A DNA stretch of 64,000 nt from Skeletonema tropicum. Its lineage: Eukaryota; Bacillariophyta; Thalassiosirophyceae; Thalassiosirales; Thalassiosiraceae. Below, piece by piece: positions 1-11,916 of the stretch (the first letter of the stretch is position 1; each line of letters opens with the position of its first letter). The DNA lies in NCBI GenBank assembly GCA_037178625.1, contig CM074133.1, forward strand, positions 3,658,001 to 3,722,000, given 5' to 3'. Below the pieces are notes generated by a model. That model saw nothing but the letters and a program-made list of their open reading frames with translations, had not been told where the DNA came from and did not search any database. Both the position numbers and the translations under genes were made by a program.

Positions 1-1960
1 TCATGTCCCCTGTCTAACCACTAACAGGAACGTCTCTTGGAACTAATGATGTATCGTCTCAAGTCATTCCATCACCGCCATGTAAAACGCAACACAGCAA
101 CTTATCGACGTCTCATCACACTATCAATCAGGTGCCAAACTCCTCTCTGCTCATGCTCCGAGGTCACCTCCGTTCGTCACTTTATCACCGCCTACTATCT
201 TCGGCACGACGAACACTTGGAGTATTTCAGGCCTACCTAATCTCGATTTCACGCAACGCTCGTTGCTCTCAATAAGAATGTCAGATCGCTCAAGTACAAA
301 CCCTCGAAGACTTGTATCATGTGCGGTATGCCAATTGCCACACATACTATCCTCCTCGGCAACTTCTTCAGCTCAACGAATGAATGACACTTCTACTCTG
401 TCAATCCAGCCTACAGGTATCACTACTCCTGTTCCGGTTCGTTCCGACTTCTTTACCAAGTACCTTACCATCCCATCTGATCGGTGTACTCTGGTCTAAT
501 TCATCAGCATAAAGGAGAAAGATATACACACATCAACCGTTGTACTTGGCTTCACAATGAGGATCATCATACGCAAATCACCCATCGTACTTGATTTCAC
601 AATGAGGATCATCATACGCGCATCACACATCGTACTTGGCTTCACAAAGCTCATGCATATTATTCCTTCTTGGACGCCTCCTGCTGACTACTGTTTCTGA
701 TTCAATTACGGCTTTGCCATACTAGGCCATAAACTAGAATCCTTGACAAGGGCTCTTCCTGTCCCCTTTCTTCACCACCATCACCTCAGCGCAGGCGCTA
801 GAGCACGAATTTGCCATCATGATATGCGTCTGGTTATCAGCCAATTTGATATACGTCATCACAACGAGCTAATCATTCCCTCACACTTGTCCCCTCGCTG
901 AGAGATGTGGTTAAGAATAATCCTCCTCAAACGAATCTATCTCACACTTCACTAGATCTCGGAAGACTTCGTGGAACCACTCCACTAAGAACTGATATAA
1001 ATCTTGATGAAACTCGTCGACACTCCTCATCGTATCAACCTCCACCAACTGATCTCTAATCAATTCTTCTCGCTGCAACGACTCGCAGCACTTCACTTGT
1101 CCTCGCCTGGCTGGATGTCAAATCTCTCCTCCCAGATTTATCCATGTTCTTCTTTACCACTTGGTGGCCGGCAGGATGACGTCTTGTCCATCCACTGTAC
1201 CACTACCACCTGGCTGGATGTCAAATCTAGATATTTATCCCTCACCAGACTAAACCATCACAAATCTCACGGCTGAGCATTGGTTGCTCACAGCTCCAGT
1301 GCACCCACTAGTAAGCCTAACCAGATCATTATCACATGTCACTTGGAATCTAACACTCATAGGCTTCCGACATGCTCGTCCTTGTGGTCCTCGTTCATCG
1401 TATTTACCATCCAACATGCTGGAATTGTTTCTCATGGCAAGATGAAGGAAAAGGAGCTCATGTTCTCCCCTACCCTGATTGCAGCTCTTGGTGAAAACCA
1501 CGCCCACACGTGTGTCTTGTGTGTCTGGTTGCGGTCCCTTGCTAGTGAAAGCTTGCCACACTACTCACAGTCACTACTGCAAAAGACCCTGAGCCTAGAG
1601 GATACGATCTAATTTCCCACAACGGACTGATGGATTGGCAGATTCTACCGCCACTATTGCACCCTTGGCGCACACATACGTCGAAGATGTTCCCAACATT
1701 TCTAGGACACTATTGTTCTCAACACCTTCACTGACGATTCACTGCTTCAGCAGAAGCATTACTAACCAACATAGCCCTTCCGTCCCCTGACAAACAGCTA
1801 TGAACTATGGATCATGATAAACTACAAAACATCGCCCGTGGAGATTGTATATCCTCTCACGGTAACATCTGTCGTAAATCCTGCTGCCACACGTCACACT
1901 AGACTGTCTGCAGCTAACCCCCGAAATGTGTACCTAACCTACAGAAATAGCACAGCTAAC
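1..1960. other. Gene-poor, strand-skewed decayed DNA
   Basis: No convincing gene is visible. Open frames are short (about 60-110 codons) and show no recognisable domain. The plus strand is rich in C, T and A and poor in G over nearly 2 kb, and the pieces look like old coding or transposon sequence with many stops. A decayed retroelement is possible but I cannot identify protease, integrase or reverse transcriptase motifs. Confidence 0.4.
536..655. repeat. 45-bp tandem repeat, about 2.5 copies
   Basis: The words cgtacttggcttcaca and gaggatcatcatacgc recur with a 45-bp period: the GTAC core is at 542, 587 and 632. The copies differ by a few substitutions. The period is a multiple of three, so the unit could once have been coding, but no intact frame surrounds it. 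Confidence 0.75.
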
Positions 1961-2415
1961 TATCTATTCTAAGCACAACCGATATCCCGAAGGCGCGTAC
2001 TTGTCACTCATGTAGTGACAAGCCGTCTTTTACTTAGTATCATTAAACGTTACAACAGAATAGCTGCGTACAAGCCTCAAAGTACACAGTAAACCAGTAT
2101 TCAGTCCAAGTCAACGCTACGATTGTAGCTGCAAAGTAGGCGCTCAAAGCACCTCGTTTGCTGTTCCTCGTGAATCAATTGTTGTTCCTCGAACCTCTGA
2201 CGTTTGACACGAGAAAGGCCACGGTCTGACTTTCCTACCAAGTCACGGGCGAACTTTTCTATGTAGAAAAAAATCCGTCTCGTGTGTAGAGCGCAAAGAC
2301 AGCCTCTAAAGACAGCCTCTTAAGTACCTACACAAGTAGGAGGTCGGAGTAGCACTGAATGAGACTGAATATCTCTAGACCGTACGTATGAGTGATGATA
2401 ACGTAGAAAATTTTT

Positions 2416-2470
2416 GTGCGCGGAACGCGCGCACGTTCCGGAGGAACGCCCCAGGAACGGCCGAAGGCCG
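2416..2470. repeat. Three consecutive GC-rich hairpins
   Basis: Three small inverted repeats lie end to end: 2416-2434 (GTGCGCG against CGCGCAC), 2434-2448 (CGTTCC gga GGAACG) and 2458-2470 (CGGCC gaa GGCCG). The block is far more GC-rich than its surroundings. It sits inside a 66-codon open frame that shows nothing else gene-like. Confidence 0.6.
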
Positions 2471-2656
2471 TAAAAGTATTTCTCAGTGTTTTGACGAACT
2501 TTTTGCCATCACCATGGTGACACCAACTCTCCTACGGCACAATTCCTCTACTCAGTACTATTCATCAGGAAACCAACCAACAAAATAATAATAACAAAAA
2601 TCATCGCAGCCATTTTATTATTTTTGTCATTATTTTTACTACCACAATTCACCACA

Positions 2657-2794
2657 ATGATGTTCAACAATATTCTTCTCGCTCCAGACGGAGGATACGA
2701 ATCCTCTTATGGCAACACCCCTACGCCCTCCCCTAATGGCACTTCTACACCCCTAGCTGACCATCCACCACAACCTCCGGCCAAATTGTGTTAG
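2657..2794 (+). CDS. Possible 45-aa proline/threonine-rich small ORF
   Basis: A short frame starts at an ATG preceded by accacaATG and ends at TAG. The product would be 45 residues, rich in Pro, Thr and Ser, with no membrane segment or known motif. It may be a first exon or chance. I do not recognise it, and nothing downstream continues it convincingly. Confidence 0.15.
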   Translation: MMFNNILLAPDGGYESSYGNTPTPSPNGTSTPLADHPPQPPAKLC

Positions 2795-3388
2795 TGTATG
2801 TTATGATCTTCCGCTAGAGCCGCCGGTCGGCGTTATAGGTGGCGAAATAATCAAAATATAAGCGTGTTGTGTCAAAAAATACGGACACCGATCGAAGCAT
2901 GTTAGTGTTTATGACATAAATCTTTGGCGGATAACGCAACAAGTCAGTTCTAGCCGTGGTGTAAATCGTCTTATGATATTTAAGGAAGGTGTCTGCAACA
3001 TGGTACAATTATTGGAGGTCGTAGGTCTCGTTTGATACGTTATGAGGACCGACTCACGTGAGCTCGGACGATGCTGCCGACGATGTCATTGCTACATTGA
3101 ATGGTGTTTCGCCACTCATTCACTGAAACCGCCACCCCAATGATCATCACAATATTCAGGTTCGATTTGCCGCTGAGAAAGGCTCTCCAAAACTGTTTCT
3201 ACAAAATTATCCTTGTTATCTACCTATTTTGGAGATGGTGAATATGCAATCGACACATCTGTTGGGTGTTTAATGACGCAATAAAATAGAAAGAGACGAT
3301 GTACCGGGCAAAAGACTTTGAATTTACAATATGAAGAGCGATAACTCTCGTAGTTACAACGGAGAAGCAGGGGGAGAGGTTAGATAAG

Positions 3389-4018
3389 ATGGAAAAGCTC
3401 CTATCCCAAGCGTTATCTGGAATTGACACTATCGTGCACCATGTGTGCCCTCCTGGTACTCCGTCACCTACCACCAAGAAACGCAAGACATCTACACCCG
3501 AAGTGGCAGCTGCCGCTACTGCAACGACTGCTGTCACAAACGGTAGTACTAAGAATGTGAATGACGAACTCATGTCCCCAAAGCGTACGATTGATTGGGA
3601 GACGCTTCTTAGACGAATGAATTGTGGCGCCTTAGTGCAAGAGGTGGTGTGGTGTAATGTAACTTTCCATCCTGATCACTTCTTGCCTGTCGTACAATCT
3701 GATTCTCAGAAGAGGAAGGGTGACCTTCGGAAGCTTAGACTTATTGCAACATCAGTTTTTGAGGGCATGGAGGAGGTTGCTGAATGTGCGGAGAAGGATG
3801 TTTTCCTTCGATCCAAAGTACCAAGAGGTACTACTCCTGGTGAATTTGTTGCACGTACTAAGTGGCTCAAGCACGCCAAGAGCACCGCATCAAAAGTTGC
3901 AATTAAATTTGCGAAGTCTATTATCAATAGGCTGCTTGTGGCGAACGGCAACTACACAGAAGACGAATTTAGGAATATGTTCAATAATCAAAAGTTGGAT
4001 GTAGGTCCTTTATATTAA
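3389..4018 (+). CDS. Hypothetical protein, 209 aa
   Basis: The frame runs uninterrupted from an ATG at 3389 to TAA at 4016-4018. The first ~65 residues are low complexity (Ala/Thr/Ser, with a basic KKRK patch near residue 30 that could be a nuclear signal). From about residue 70 the protein looks folded, with a charged helical character (RTIDWETLLRRMNC, then RKLRLIATSVFEGMEEV). No known domain is recognised. It lies alone among decayed repeats, so it could be an exon of a mobile-element protein rather than a host gene. The codon pattern and the absence of stops over 630 nt favour a real coding region. There is no visible TATA box or intron. Confidence 0.5.
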   Translation: MEKLLSQALSGIDTIVHHVCPPGTPSPTTKKRKTSTPEVAAAATATTAVTNGSTKNVNDELMSPKRTIDWETLLRRMNCGALVQEVVWCNVTFHPDHFLPVVQSDSQKRKGDLRKLRLIATSVFEGMEEVAECAEKDVFLRSKVPRGTTPGEFVARTKWLKHAKSTASKVAIKFAKSIINRLLVANGNYTEDEFRNMFNNQKLDVGPLY

Positions 4019-6460
4019 AATCGAGGCTTTGAAAACAGCTGAGAATAAGTAGTAGTTCATAAGTAATGTAATAAAAGTTTGTATATAGTGTTTTTACTGT
4101 GAGTACTTATTTGCTTAGCTCGGGTTTCTTCCCGCCGTGTATGTGGTTTTCTTAGGTTTCTATTATGCATTATGCACGTGAGTCTTCCACTAAAATACGG
4201 GCCTTTAGGGTATTTCTGTACCCACTTTAATTACGTGGCTACTGGGTAGTCTCCGTTCCTGGTGGACTCCCATTAGTATTCATGCGTTCCTGACATTTGG
4301 AGTTGTCCAGAAAATGACAGATTTGAGATGGGAGTCTCACAAGGTAGGTTTCCACTAGGGGGCTTGGTGGGTGAGCAGCCAGGCAGAACCTCAATATTAC
4401 GGACACGCCAAAATGAAAGCAACGATAGCATTTGCTCGAATAAAAACATTATATAATGTTAATATAGTCTTATGTCAGCGGAGATTGGGCTGAATCCCGC
4501 CCTCTACATTGTATCATTGCCTGTCTTTTAGCATTGCATCAATTATCTTCGTTGATTCCGTTTCATATCCATAAAACTCTCTTATATCGTCCATCGCAAC
4601 ATCGTAATGAATTTTTTTATCACATAGACGCTCCATACAGTCCTAAACAACTTTCTTCTCGAATATTTCTATCGAGTTTCATTATCTTGATTTCGTTCAC
4701 ACCGAGTGAATTGTATGGCAGGTCTTGCTCCCATTGCGACCGAGTCTATAATATTCAGTCCAAAAGCGTGCAGCAGCATCGGGCTGCTACAAGTATTGCT
4801 GGTTTCTACCCCTCACCGCACGACCATGTGATTCCACACTTCACATTCCTCACTCGAGCATCCATTTGAGAGCCTGGAAATCAAACACGCACACATCACC
4901 ATCTTTTTCCATGGAAGGCTGTCATGAAATCCATAAATTAGGAAGCTTAGTGCTTCCCTTTTTCTTTCATTGTTGATTCATTGCAGACAGTGAATTCCAA
5001 CCCGCCTGCATCGAAATCGACGGTGCCTCCGTCCACACCGAAGCTGCTGCCGCCGCCGCCACGGCACCGATCGGCGGCGATGTTTTTTTGAACTTGATTT
5101 GTTGCTAAGATACTGCTGGCCGCCCTCTAACAGGCGGCTGCTTCTTGCTCTTTCTCATTGCTACTCGTCGACGATGCTGCTTTGACCATGGTGATGGTCT
5201 TGTGCTTTTGACGTGATGCTACCAGCGGCTCAAAATATCATGGTGCGTTACAGGCTTTACAGAAGCCCGCTCCAGAATGACAAAATCACATTCTGTAGGA
5301 GTTCCTACGCAGACAGTTGTCACTTTTCTGGCAAAAAAAAGTTACTCCGAGAATGACAAATCAAGCCCTCGTACCCGCGCTCTGCTAGCAAATTTAACTA
5401 GCGCCGTACCCGTCAATGTGACAGAGTACTTGGCCACAAATGGCGCCACCTACTGTACGTTTGCTTTCAAATCCTACATAAAAGTTTGAAAACCACTTTT
5501 TGTAGCTTCCAGAAGGAATTTTTCGAAAATTCTTTTCGACGTTACCTCTGTCGGAACTAGTAGAATGCACAGTCGAAGCCCAAAATTAATGATTTTGCAC
5601 TCCTCTACTTCAAAAGTGGTTTTCAAAGCCTATTTTACCATAATCGAGAAAGATCATTTTGTCTGTGTGACAAAAACTGGCACTCAAATACTAATTCCTA
5701 CTTATTTAAGGTAAAACTAAGTCTTTTGCCCTGACTCACCTCCGATTATGGCATCTAAAACACACAACCATGGTGAAAATGGGCTCCCTACGACTAGCCA
5801 TAACTCAGTAATTGCTAGGATGTTGACCCTATTTCAAAGCGTCAATGTTATTCATATTGTCCGTAGAAGCTCATTGATACCTCACTTGTCCACTAACTCC
5901 CGTTATTGAAGTCAAAGGTAGGATTTGAGAGCAAACGTACAGTAACAAATCACTAGCTTTGAGAGACCTCCGTACCGGCCAAAATGTGATTTTTGTCACA
6001 TTTCTGACGTAACTATCCAGTATCCACTGATGACTGATGATGGCGGGCGGGGGAGCGAGCGGTAAATAAGCAGGGTTGGCGATATGATACACGGCTCACC
6101 CAACTCCAAGGGGAATGACATTTTGGACAAAAAATTATTATACGTAGGAATTAGTACATAGCTATTTTTGGTATCTCCAAAACCAAACCCCTCAGCTGTC
6201 AAAACGTACCATTGCCATGATCCTCATACTCCAGGGAGTTCGGAACCGCAACGTTTTGACAGCTGGGGGCTTTATTTTGGAATGTATCAGCCACTAAAAT
6301 CACTATAGGTCATGGTTAAGATGAATTTTATTTTGTGGATGATTTGAAACTTTTTTGTGGCATGTAGTGTTTTTTTGGCGCCAAGGCATAAAAATGTGGC
6401 GCCATCGGAGGGACAGCGGCATTTCACGATGGTGCACAGTTCCGCTAGCACTTCCGAACC
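4019..6460. other. Intergenic, AT-rich, with hairpin repeats
   Basis: About 2.4 kb without a supported gene. It holds inverted repeats: gtttgaaaaccactttt near 5486 pairs with aaaagtggttttcaaa near 5611, and ctcagctgtcaaaacgt near 6193 pairs with acgttttgacagctggg near 6251. A motif resembling tacgtaggaattagtac (6140-6157) recurs in similar form near 14108. These look like remnants of small non-autonomous transposons. Confidence 0.5.
6059..6083 (+). repeat. 25-bp repeat, copy 1 of 3
   Basis: The 25-bp word containing aaataagcagggttggcgat is identical at 6059-6083 and 7874-7898 in direct orientation. A diverged inverted copy lies at 8547-8570. The two direct copies bracket the broken gene at 6461-7662, which suggests that gene once belonged to a mobile element or a duplicated unit. 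Confidence 0.7.
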
Positions 6461-7662
6461 ATGTCGACAGGTCAAACCACCCCTTCTGCTGGCCGCAACA
6501 GCAGGAGCGAGAGCGGCCGATCATCCCGACGTTCGAGAAGGGGAGAAGATACCACGCCTGCAAAGCTTTCAGTCCCCAAACATTTCTTCTTCAGCCGTGA
6601 TGAGAGTCGTAATTGCTTCAATTTTCAATTAAAGCCAACAGTTGACGCACACAAGAGAGTCATCTGTGATGGCTGCCTTTATACTCTAAATAACGCTGGA
6701 GGCATCCTCACCCCTGACCTTATCAGCAGGACACGCGGGACCAACGTAAAAAAGAAATGTCAACGGCCTTGGGACCAGACATGGAAAGACCACCCTGATC
6801 GTGGAAAAGTGCAACGACACAATGATTTCATGGCTCTATTCGAAGAAGAAACAACAATTATTACTCCAGTCTCGCATCCTGTCGATATGCGGTCATTAAG
6901 AGGTTCGCCGGCAAAGAAGAAAAAGAAAAGCAAAGCTACAAATAACAAGCAGTCGAAAGAAACAGAAGAGCAAGAAGAGACAGAAGTGGATCTTCTTCTG
7001 CCAAAGAGACTCAATCCGGGAAGCATTGTAATTTTTGACCACAATGGTCACCTTACCGATGATGCTGTTGCACTGTTCGAACAAAAATAAAAAACCTCGC
7101 GCAATGGTAAACTACCGCCGAATGATAACGATAAACGAGTTGCTGGAATGTTGTTGCAATGGATGTTTGATGAGCATGATGGCGATGTGCCAGTTGCAAA
7201 GTTATTATCATTTACAAAACACCGACCACTCGAGGTACGGAAATTCAGAAGAAGGTGTTACGTGAGTACTTATTCCAGACGGAAGATTTTTTGCATTTGA
7301 TTATAGCACGTGTCAAAGAAGAAGGCAAGCGCAATCTGAAGAGTAGAGGCAATGATACTAATGAGCTTCCTCGGGCAAGACCGGCACAATGTCGAATTGT
7401 CGATGACGACCTTGATATCGAAGGATTGCAGAATGATAGTTTGGAGATTGGACCTTTGGCAGTCAACATCAACAATGAGGTCGCTCTTCATCAAGAGCTA
7501 GTTGTCGAAGAGCCGATGGATGGCGAAATAGAAGCCTCAAACAATGTAACGAGTGATGACACGATGATCTGCAGATGCAAGATTGTTGGCTGCGAGAAGC
7601 TGCGCCTGAAATTGGCATTTGATGTCCACAAATACGAGTCTCATCAAATGATCAAATCGTAG
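6461..7662 (+). pseudogene. Broken gene of about 400 codons, unknown function
   Basis: An ATG at 6461 opens a frame whose N-terminus is Ser/Arg-rich (SRSESGRSSRRSRRGED), followed by a central part with Lys-rich stretches. The frame meets TAA at 7088-7090, but the same frame continues afterwards with good coding character (GMLLQWMFDEHDGDVPVAKL) to about 7250. A one-base shift there passes into a second frame ending at 7662. The C-terminus holds a C-x4-C-x11-H-x4-H pattern (CKIVGC...HKYESH) that could be a zinc finger. One nonsense codon plus one frameshift imply a decayed gene, unless an intron spans the region around 7090-7250. A 25-bp direct repeat flanks it. No family is recognised; a DNA-binding protein of a mobile element is a reasonable guess. 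Confidence 0.5.
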
Positions 7663-7873
7663 TACGGCAAGCTGCCTAATAGAGCATAACTTAAATCTAT
7701 AGCTGGAGCCCTAGTGGCTCAATAGTATTTTCAATATGTGCCAAAAAATAGGGTGGTAGGAAAGGTCTCGACATGGTAAGTATGGTAGTTCTGCTTATGC
7801 TATTGAAATTCTCAGCTCCTATCGCTATTTATCGCTAAAAGTCGAAAATGTAAGAGCGGGTGAGCCGTGGATA

Positions 7874-7898
7874 GCGGTAAATAAGCAGGGTTGGCGAT
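7874..7898 (+). repeat. 25-bp repeat, copy 2 of 3
   Basis: Identical to 6059-6083 in the same orientation. A third, diverged copy at 8547-8570 is inverted. The spacing places copies 1 and 2 on either side of the broken gene at 6461-7662. Confidence 0.7.
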
Positions 7899-8022
7899 GA
7901 CGGTTCCCGCCAAACTTTTACCCATTGCTGAGTACCGTTACCGTCTCGTCAGCAAACTGGAATGTCACACCTCAATGCCGGTCCAACATGATGATCAGCA
8001 CCAACACGCCGTCATCAGACAC

Positions 8023-8350
8023 GGCAACCATGGTCGATGTTGCCGCCGCTGATAGGGATGGTTGGTGGCTGACGGTTATTATGGATTATTATGTTGTTGT
8101 CGAAGCCCTCGCCGCTGCCGCATCCGCCGAGGGAAGGCAGCATGGAGGCAATATTAGACGGTCACGTCCGGCGTGCGCCGGCCATTGAATAGGGCTCATT
8201 GAACATCCTAAGGAGCGTTTCTGGTGGATCCAAGCACGATAAAACACAGACATAATAATCCATAGTAACGATCAGCCACCGATAGGCCGATATTACGGTC
8301 ATTAACTTGGTCTACTTATTTCAGCGGCGGCAACGCTGACCATGGTTGCC
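8023..8350. repeat. Imperfect inverted repeat (foldback)
   Basis: The arm at 8023-8110 (starting ggcaaccatggtcgatgttg) pairs with the arm at about 8250-8350 (ending gctgaccatggttgcc), with some mismatches and small gaps, around a ~140-nt centre. Both arms carry the ggattattatg segment. The structure resembles a MITE or foldback element. No open frame is supported in it. Confidence 0.6.
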
Positions 8351-9731
8351 GACAGAGAGAGTTCAATTTGAGCTTTCAATGACGGAGATCGGGCAGGGCA
8401 ACCGAGACTCAATGAAGGGGAGCAAGACTCAATTATAGGGAGCTCAAAGTCGTAACGACACTTTAACTTAGGAAAATTCGATGCCGTTTCCTGCACACTT
8501 GTAACCGTACCAGCGATACATCGGACTTTTAAAATTCACAAAACGACGCCAACCCTGCCGGCCCTGCTTATCGAAGGGGGTTCAGAATTATTTTTTGCTA
8601 CGCACGAAAAAAAACTACAATATGTTTTGCGAGCGGCCGGCGGCCGGCCCGGCCAGCGTGGAAGAAACAAAGCATGAGATATCAGGTGATGTGCATCTGA
8701 TTGTCGGATCAAGTTCTATTTCAAAGAAATACCGCGAGAGGGCGGGAAGAGAGAGAGCAATCGAGGCCTTACACCCACCCCTCTCTATCTCTATCTTCTG
8801 GTCTATCGACTATCAATCAGATCATCTTTCGTAGTAATGTTGTTAGTTGTATGTCTATGAGGTAGTACGGATCGCAGGGATTGGGAGGGTATCTGTGAAA
8901 ATATTTGCTGAAGATTCTTTGAAGCAATTGCAGTTCGAACACAGGAACGACCTTCTTTCGAATAACATAGATTGAAACTATTGCTAGAGCTCTAGAGCTG
9001 CATCTTGCTACCCATCAAACTTCTCTCAAATAACTTATTCTCATGGCGAAAATTATGGCATAAGTATGGCAGTAGGTTGATATGTATTATGTTGAACTAG
9101 GTCATCGGGCTACTTTAATGGGAACTAAGAACTAACCGATAGAGAAGATCATTTTTGAGTTCCTGCTGCCTTCACGCAAATTGCATGGTTTGTTTTGGCT
9201 GAGAAACAGTAAGTGTTCTTAGGTGAGTTCGCATCTCGAAAGCCGTATGAATGCAAGAGTCTATTTACTGATGATAAATAAGTACCTGAAGTCGCATATC
9301 CAAAGAACATGTGCGAACAAAAAAAGTAAGTACAAAGTCCATGCAGCTTTCAACTTTCAAGCATTTGTCGTCTCTGTCGTAGTGACTCCCGGAAGTGAGA
9401 ACCTCTCTTGTCCATCGTTAAATCCACATGTATTAATATCTCATTATTTCTAAAGTCCGATTGGGGAAGCGACCCTTTTTTCTCATTCCTTTCATCAGTT
9501 GCAAGTAAGTGCGGTCTTTTACTGTGGCTTGCATAATAGTTGATCCAAGCAGGGTAGCGCGGAAAATCACACTCAAGAAGAGACGTGATTCCAGGAACTA
9601 CTCGGTCGCCTCGGGCGTCCCGGTGTTCTCTGCTCAACCCGATACGTACCATCAGTCTAGACCATCACTCTGGCTTGTCAACCAACAAAATTTCGGAACT
9701 TGAAAGCTTCGAATCAATACCCCTCCGGACC
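8351..9731. other. Intergenic, no gene recognised
   Basis: Short open frames only, none with a motif. A Not I/Fse I-like GC patch (gcggccggcggccggcccgg, 8630-8649) stands out against AT-rich surroundings. Nothing else can be supported. Confidence 0.4.
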
Positions 9732-10022
9732 TCAGAGACTCTGCGAGTACCCCAGAGTTGTTTCCACTGCTGCTAAAGCGTCAGTGTAGACTTGGTTCAT
9801 CGCCAAGCCTGGTTGAGCTCCTTTGGCTCCCTCCTGTTTCCTCCACCGATTGACCAAGTCGATAGTATTCCCAGGCACTTTGTTGTTGGTGGCTTCCGTC
9901 GTAGCCCCTCTCCTTAGCGAGCGCCTTAGACTGTAGTCTTCAATGTTAACTTTGGGCGGGAATAGCTTTGGATGTCTCTCACGCGCCAAACCCAACAGTT
10001 CCCTGAAGTCATCATCATAAGA
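9732..10022 (-). pseudogene. C-terminal fragment of a tyrosine-recombinase-like protein
   Basis: On the minus strand a frame opens after a TAA at 10023-10025 and ends at a stop at 9732. It reads through a block matching the C-terminal part of tyrosine recombinases known in diatoms and other microbial eukaryotes: SLRRGATTEATN (the box II Arg region), IDLVNRWRKQEG, then MNQVYTDALAAVETTL with the presumptive nucleophile Tyr. From memory of the family, this Arg-Arg-Gly-Ala-Thr pattern followed by NRWR and a Tyr is diagnostic, but no alignment could be run. The N-terminal catalytic part is not in frame upstream, so this is a fragment or a gene broken by frameshifts. The source could be a Crypton- or DIRS-like element. 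Confidence 0.5.
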
Positions 10023-10990
10023 TTATGTGCAAGAGTATCGTGGAAGGTAGATGACAACGAGGCTGGCACTTGCCACGTGGTGGCAAAGCCATGACCGAGG
10101 CCGCTGAAGAGCCGAAGCCCAACAAGACCGGCCACAAAAGACAAAAGACTCGTCGCGAAAGAAAATTCAGAATCTCTGTATGGACTGTGCTCCAGGCAGT
10201 CCCTGATCGAGGGGCCCGCCTCAAACTATCCATTAAGATTCCATCCCCGGTGAATTACTTGTATCCTGATCAATTAAATCATCGTTGTCATTTGTTGTTG
10301 ACTTACAAAAAAGTAAGGTCTTTACCTCTGTTCAAAACTCTTCGTAAGCGCGTTGAATCCCATCAATTCCATTCAAACCATCTATTGGCATTTGAACAGC
10401 TTCTCGTTTCGTGTGTCTGCGACAACTCCACTTCAACGCTTCCTTGACAACGTACTTACGTCATCCTCCTTGGTTCCATTTCCGTGACTCCCAACTGTCG
10501 CAGCATCGTCCGAGCACAGGCGAGTCGGTCTAAGTAACGTACTTATGGGAACCTGGGGTTGACACGTCGGGATGAAGTGATGCGACGAGTGTTTGCTATA
10601 AAGATTAAGTCGTGGTTCTCAAAAATCTAGCGTTGAGGTGCGTTGAGGTTGATTTCTGATGGCCTGTTCCGTCAAAACTTGCCGCCGACGTGCAAAACTT
10701 GCTGCCACCGCCACGAGTGACATGCGTGGAATGAGAAGGATATAATTTCCAAACAAACAACGAAGGCAAAGGCAACGCTGCACCACCACCATATTACGCC
10801 AAACAATCCAAAGGAAAGGGATGAGGACTATTCGCCTCACGAGATATCACCAAGAGGGGGAACTAGTCCGCAATGGTGAAAATAGTGACGTAATCTTTCC
10901 AGGACATGGTGCCATGAAATGGAAAGAAATTCGTCTTTTCATTGGCACTGGATGCAAATGATAATCATCACATGGTGGCTGCGTTGGATA
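10023..10990. other. Intergenic, no gene recognised
   Basis: Several overlapping short frames exist on both strands (for example 10070-10447 on the plus strand, 125 codons) but none shows a domain or conserved pattern. The minus-strand sequence just upstream of the recombinase fragment may be further decayed parts of that gene. Confidence 0.3.
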
Positions 10991-10999
10991 TTTCTATAT

Positions 11000-11415
11000 T
11001 GATGAATTTGGGTGGAGAGTAATTTGGACCTGGGAGGAGGCCCAATGTGATGCAGGAGGATAAGAAGTATTCGGGGAGGCAGTTTGCAGTGAGAGATATT
11101 GAGAAGGATGAGGAGATATTGACGGATTATGATGCTTACTATACGAAATGGTCTTTGGTTGGTCTTTAGATTTGGAGCAAATGATGATACTAGATGGATG
11201 GAAGAGAGCTAGAGCTGCAATGAAAGTACTTAGTAATTGACTTACCCATACCCATACACTCTGGCTGGCTACTGTTATGTGACCGAGGTTATTACAGCTG
11301 TAGGTGGCAACAATTACTACGATACTGGTGATGAATAGACTACAAAGCCGATCAGTTGAGACAACAGTCTTGCTTTTAGCATGGCGCGCTTCATCCTTCA
11401 TCACTCGTTCGTTTT
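11000..11415 (+). repeat. Dispersed repeat, copy 1
   Basis: Segments such as gaaagtacttagtaattgac, gatcagttgagacaac and ggcgcgcttcatcc recur in the same order and orientation at 34640-35460, and the last part recurs again near 36130. Identity is high but broken by small indels. No frame runs through it, so this is probably a non-autonomous mobile element or a duplicated regulatory region. Confidence 0.6.
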
Positions 11416-11916
11416 TCACTTTCCATCCACCTCTCTCGGCATTTTTTTCGTGTGTTCCTTCGTGATTTTGGGGGCGAAAAAGAAGGCAGGAAAGAGGAAA
11501 GAAGGATCTACTTCAAAAAGAAGTATTACATATGTAGAGAGAGAGAAAGGTCTCATGTCTCATCGACCCAAGAGTCTTCTCAGCCATTCACAGATGCTTT
11601 TCTTGTTCAAAATACCAGTGATGCTTACGTAGTTTAAGCCTCACAGCAATAACCTATAAAAGCGAACAGAAAGGAGGATACTTCTCTCTCTAGAGAGCCA
11701 GTCAACGGATGTGAGAAATGAGAATAGGCCTTTGGGTATAGGGGGCTAGCCTACCCCTTATCGGGGGGATTTCCCCCCAGATTCCCCCCGGCGAGAAGGG
11801 GGGAACGGTTAGTTAGCGAACCTCCCGTGATTTCCGTCTAAAGCTAGCTACATGTTGGCTAATATGGACCATTTTTCCCCCATTTAGACGATTTTGCCAC
11901 CAAATCAGAACCCTCA

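Noticed and set aside
1..2000. Possible copia-type retrotransposon
   Set aside because: No integrase, reverse transcriptase or LTR motif could be found; only compositional skew and short frames.
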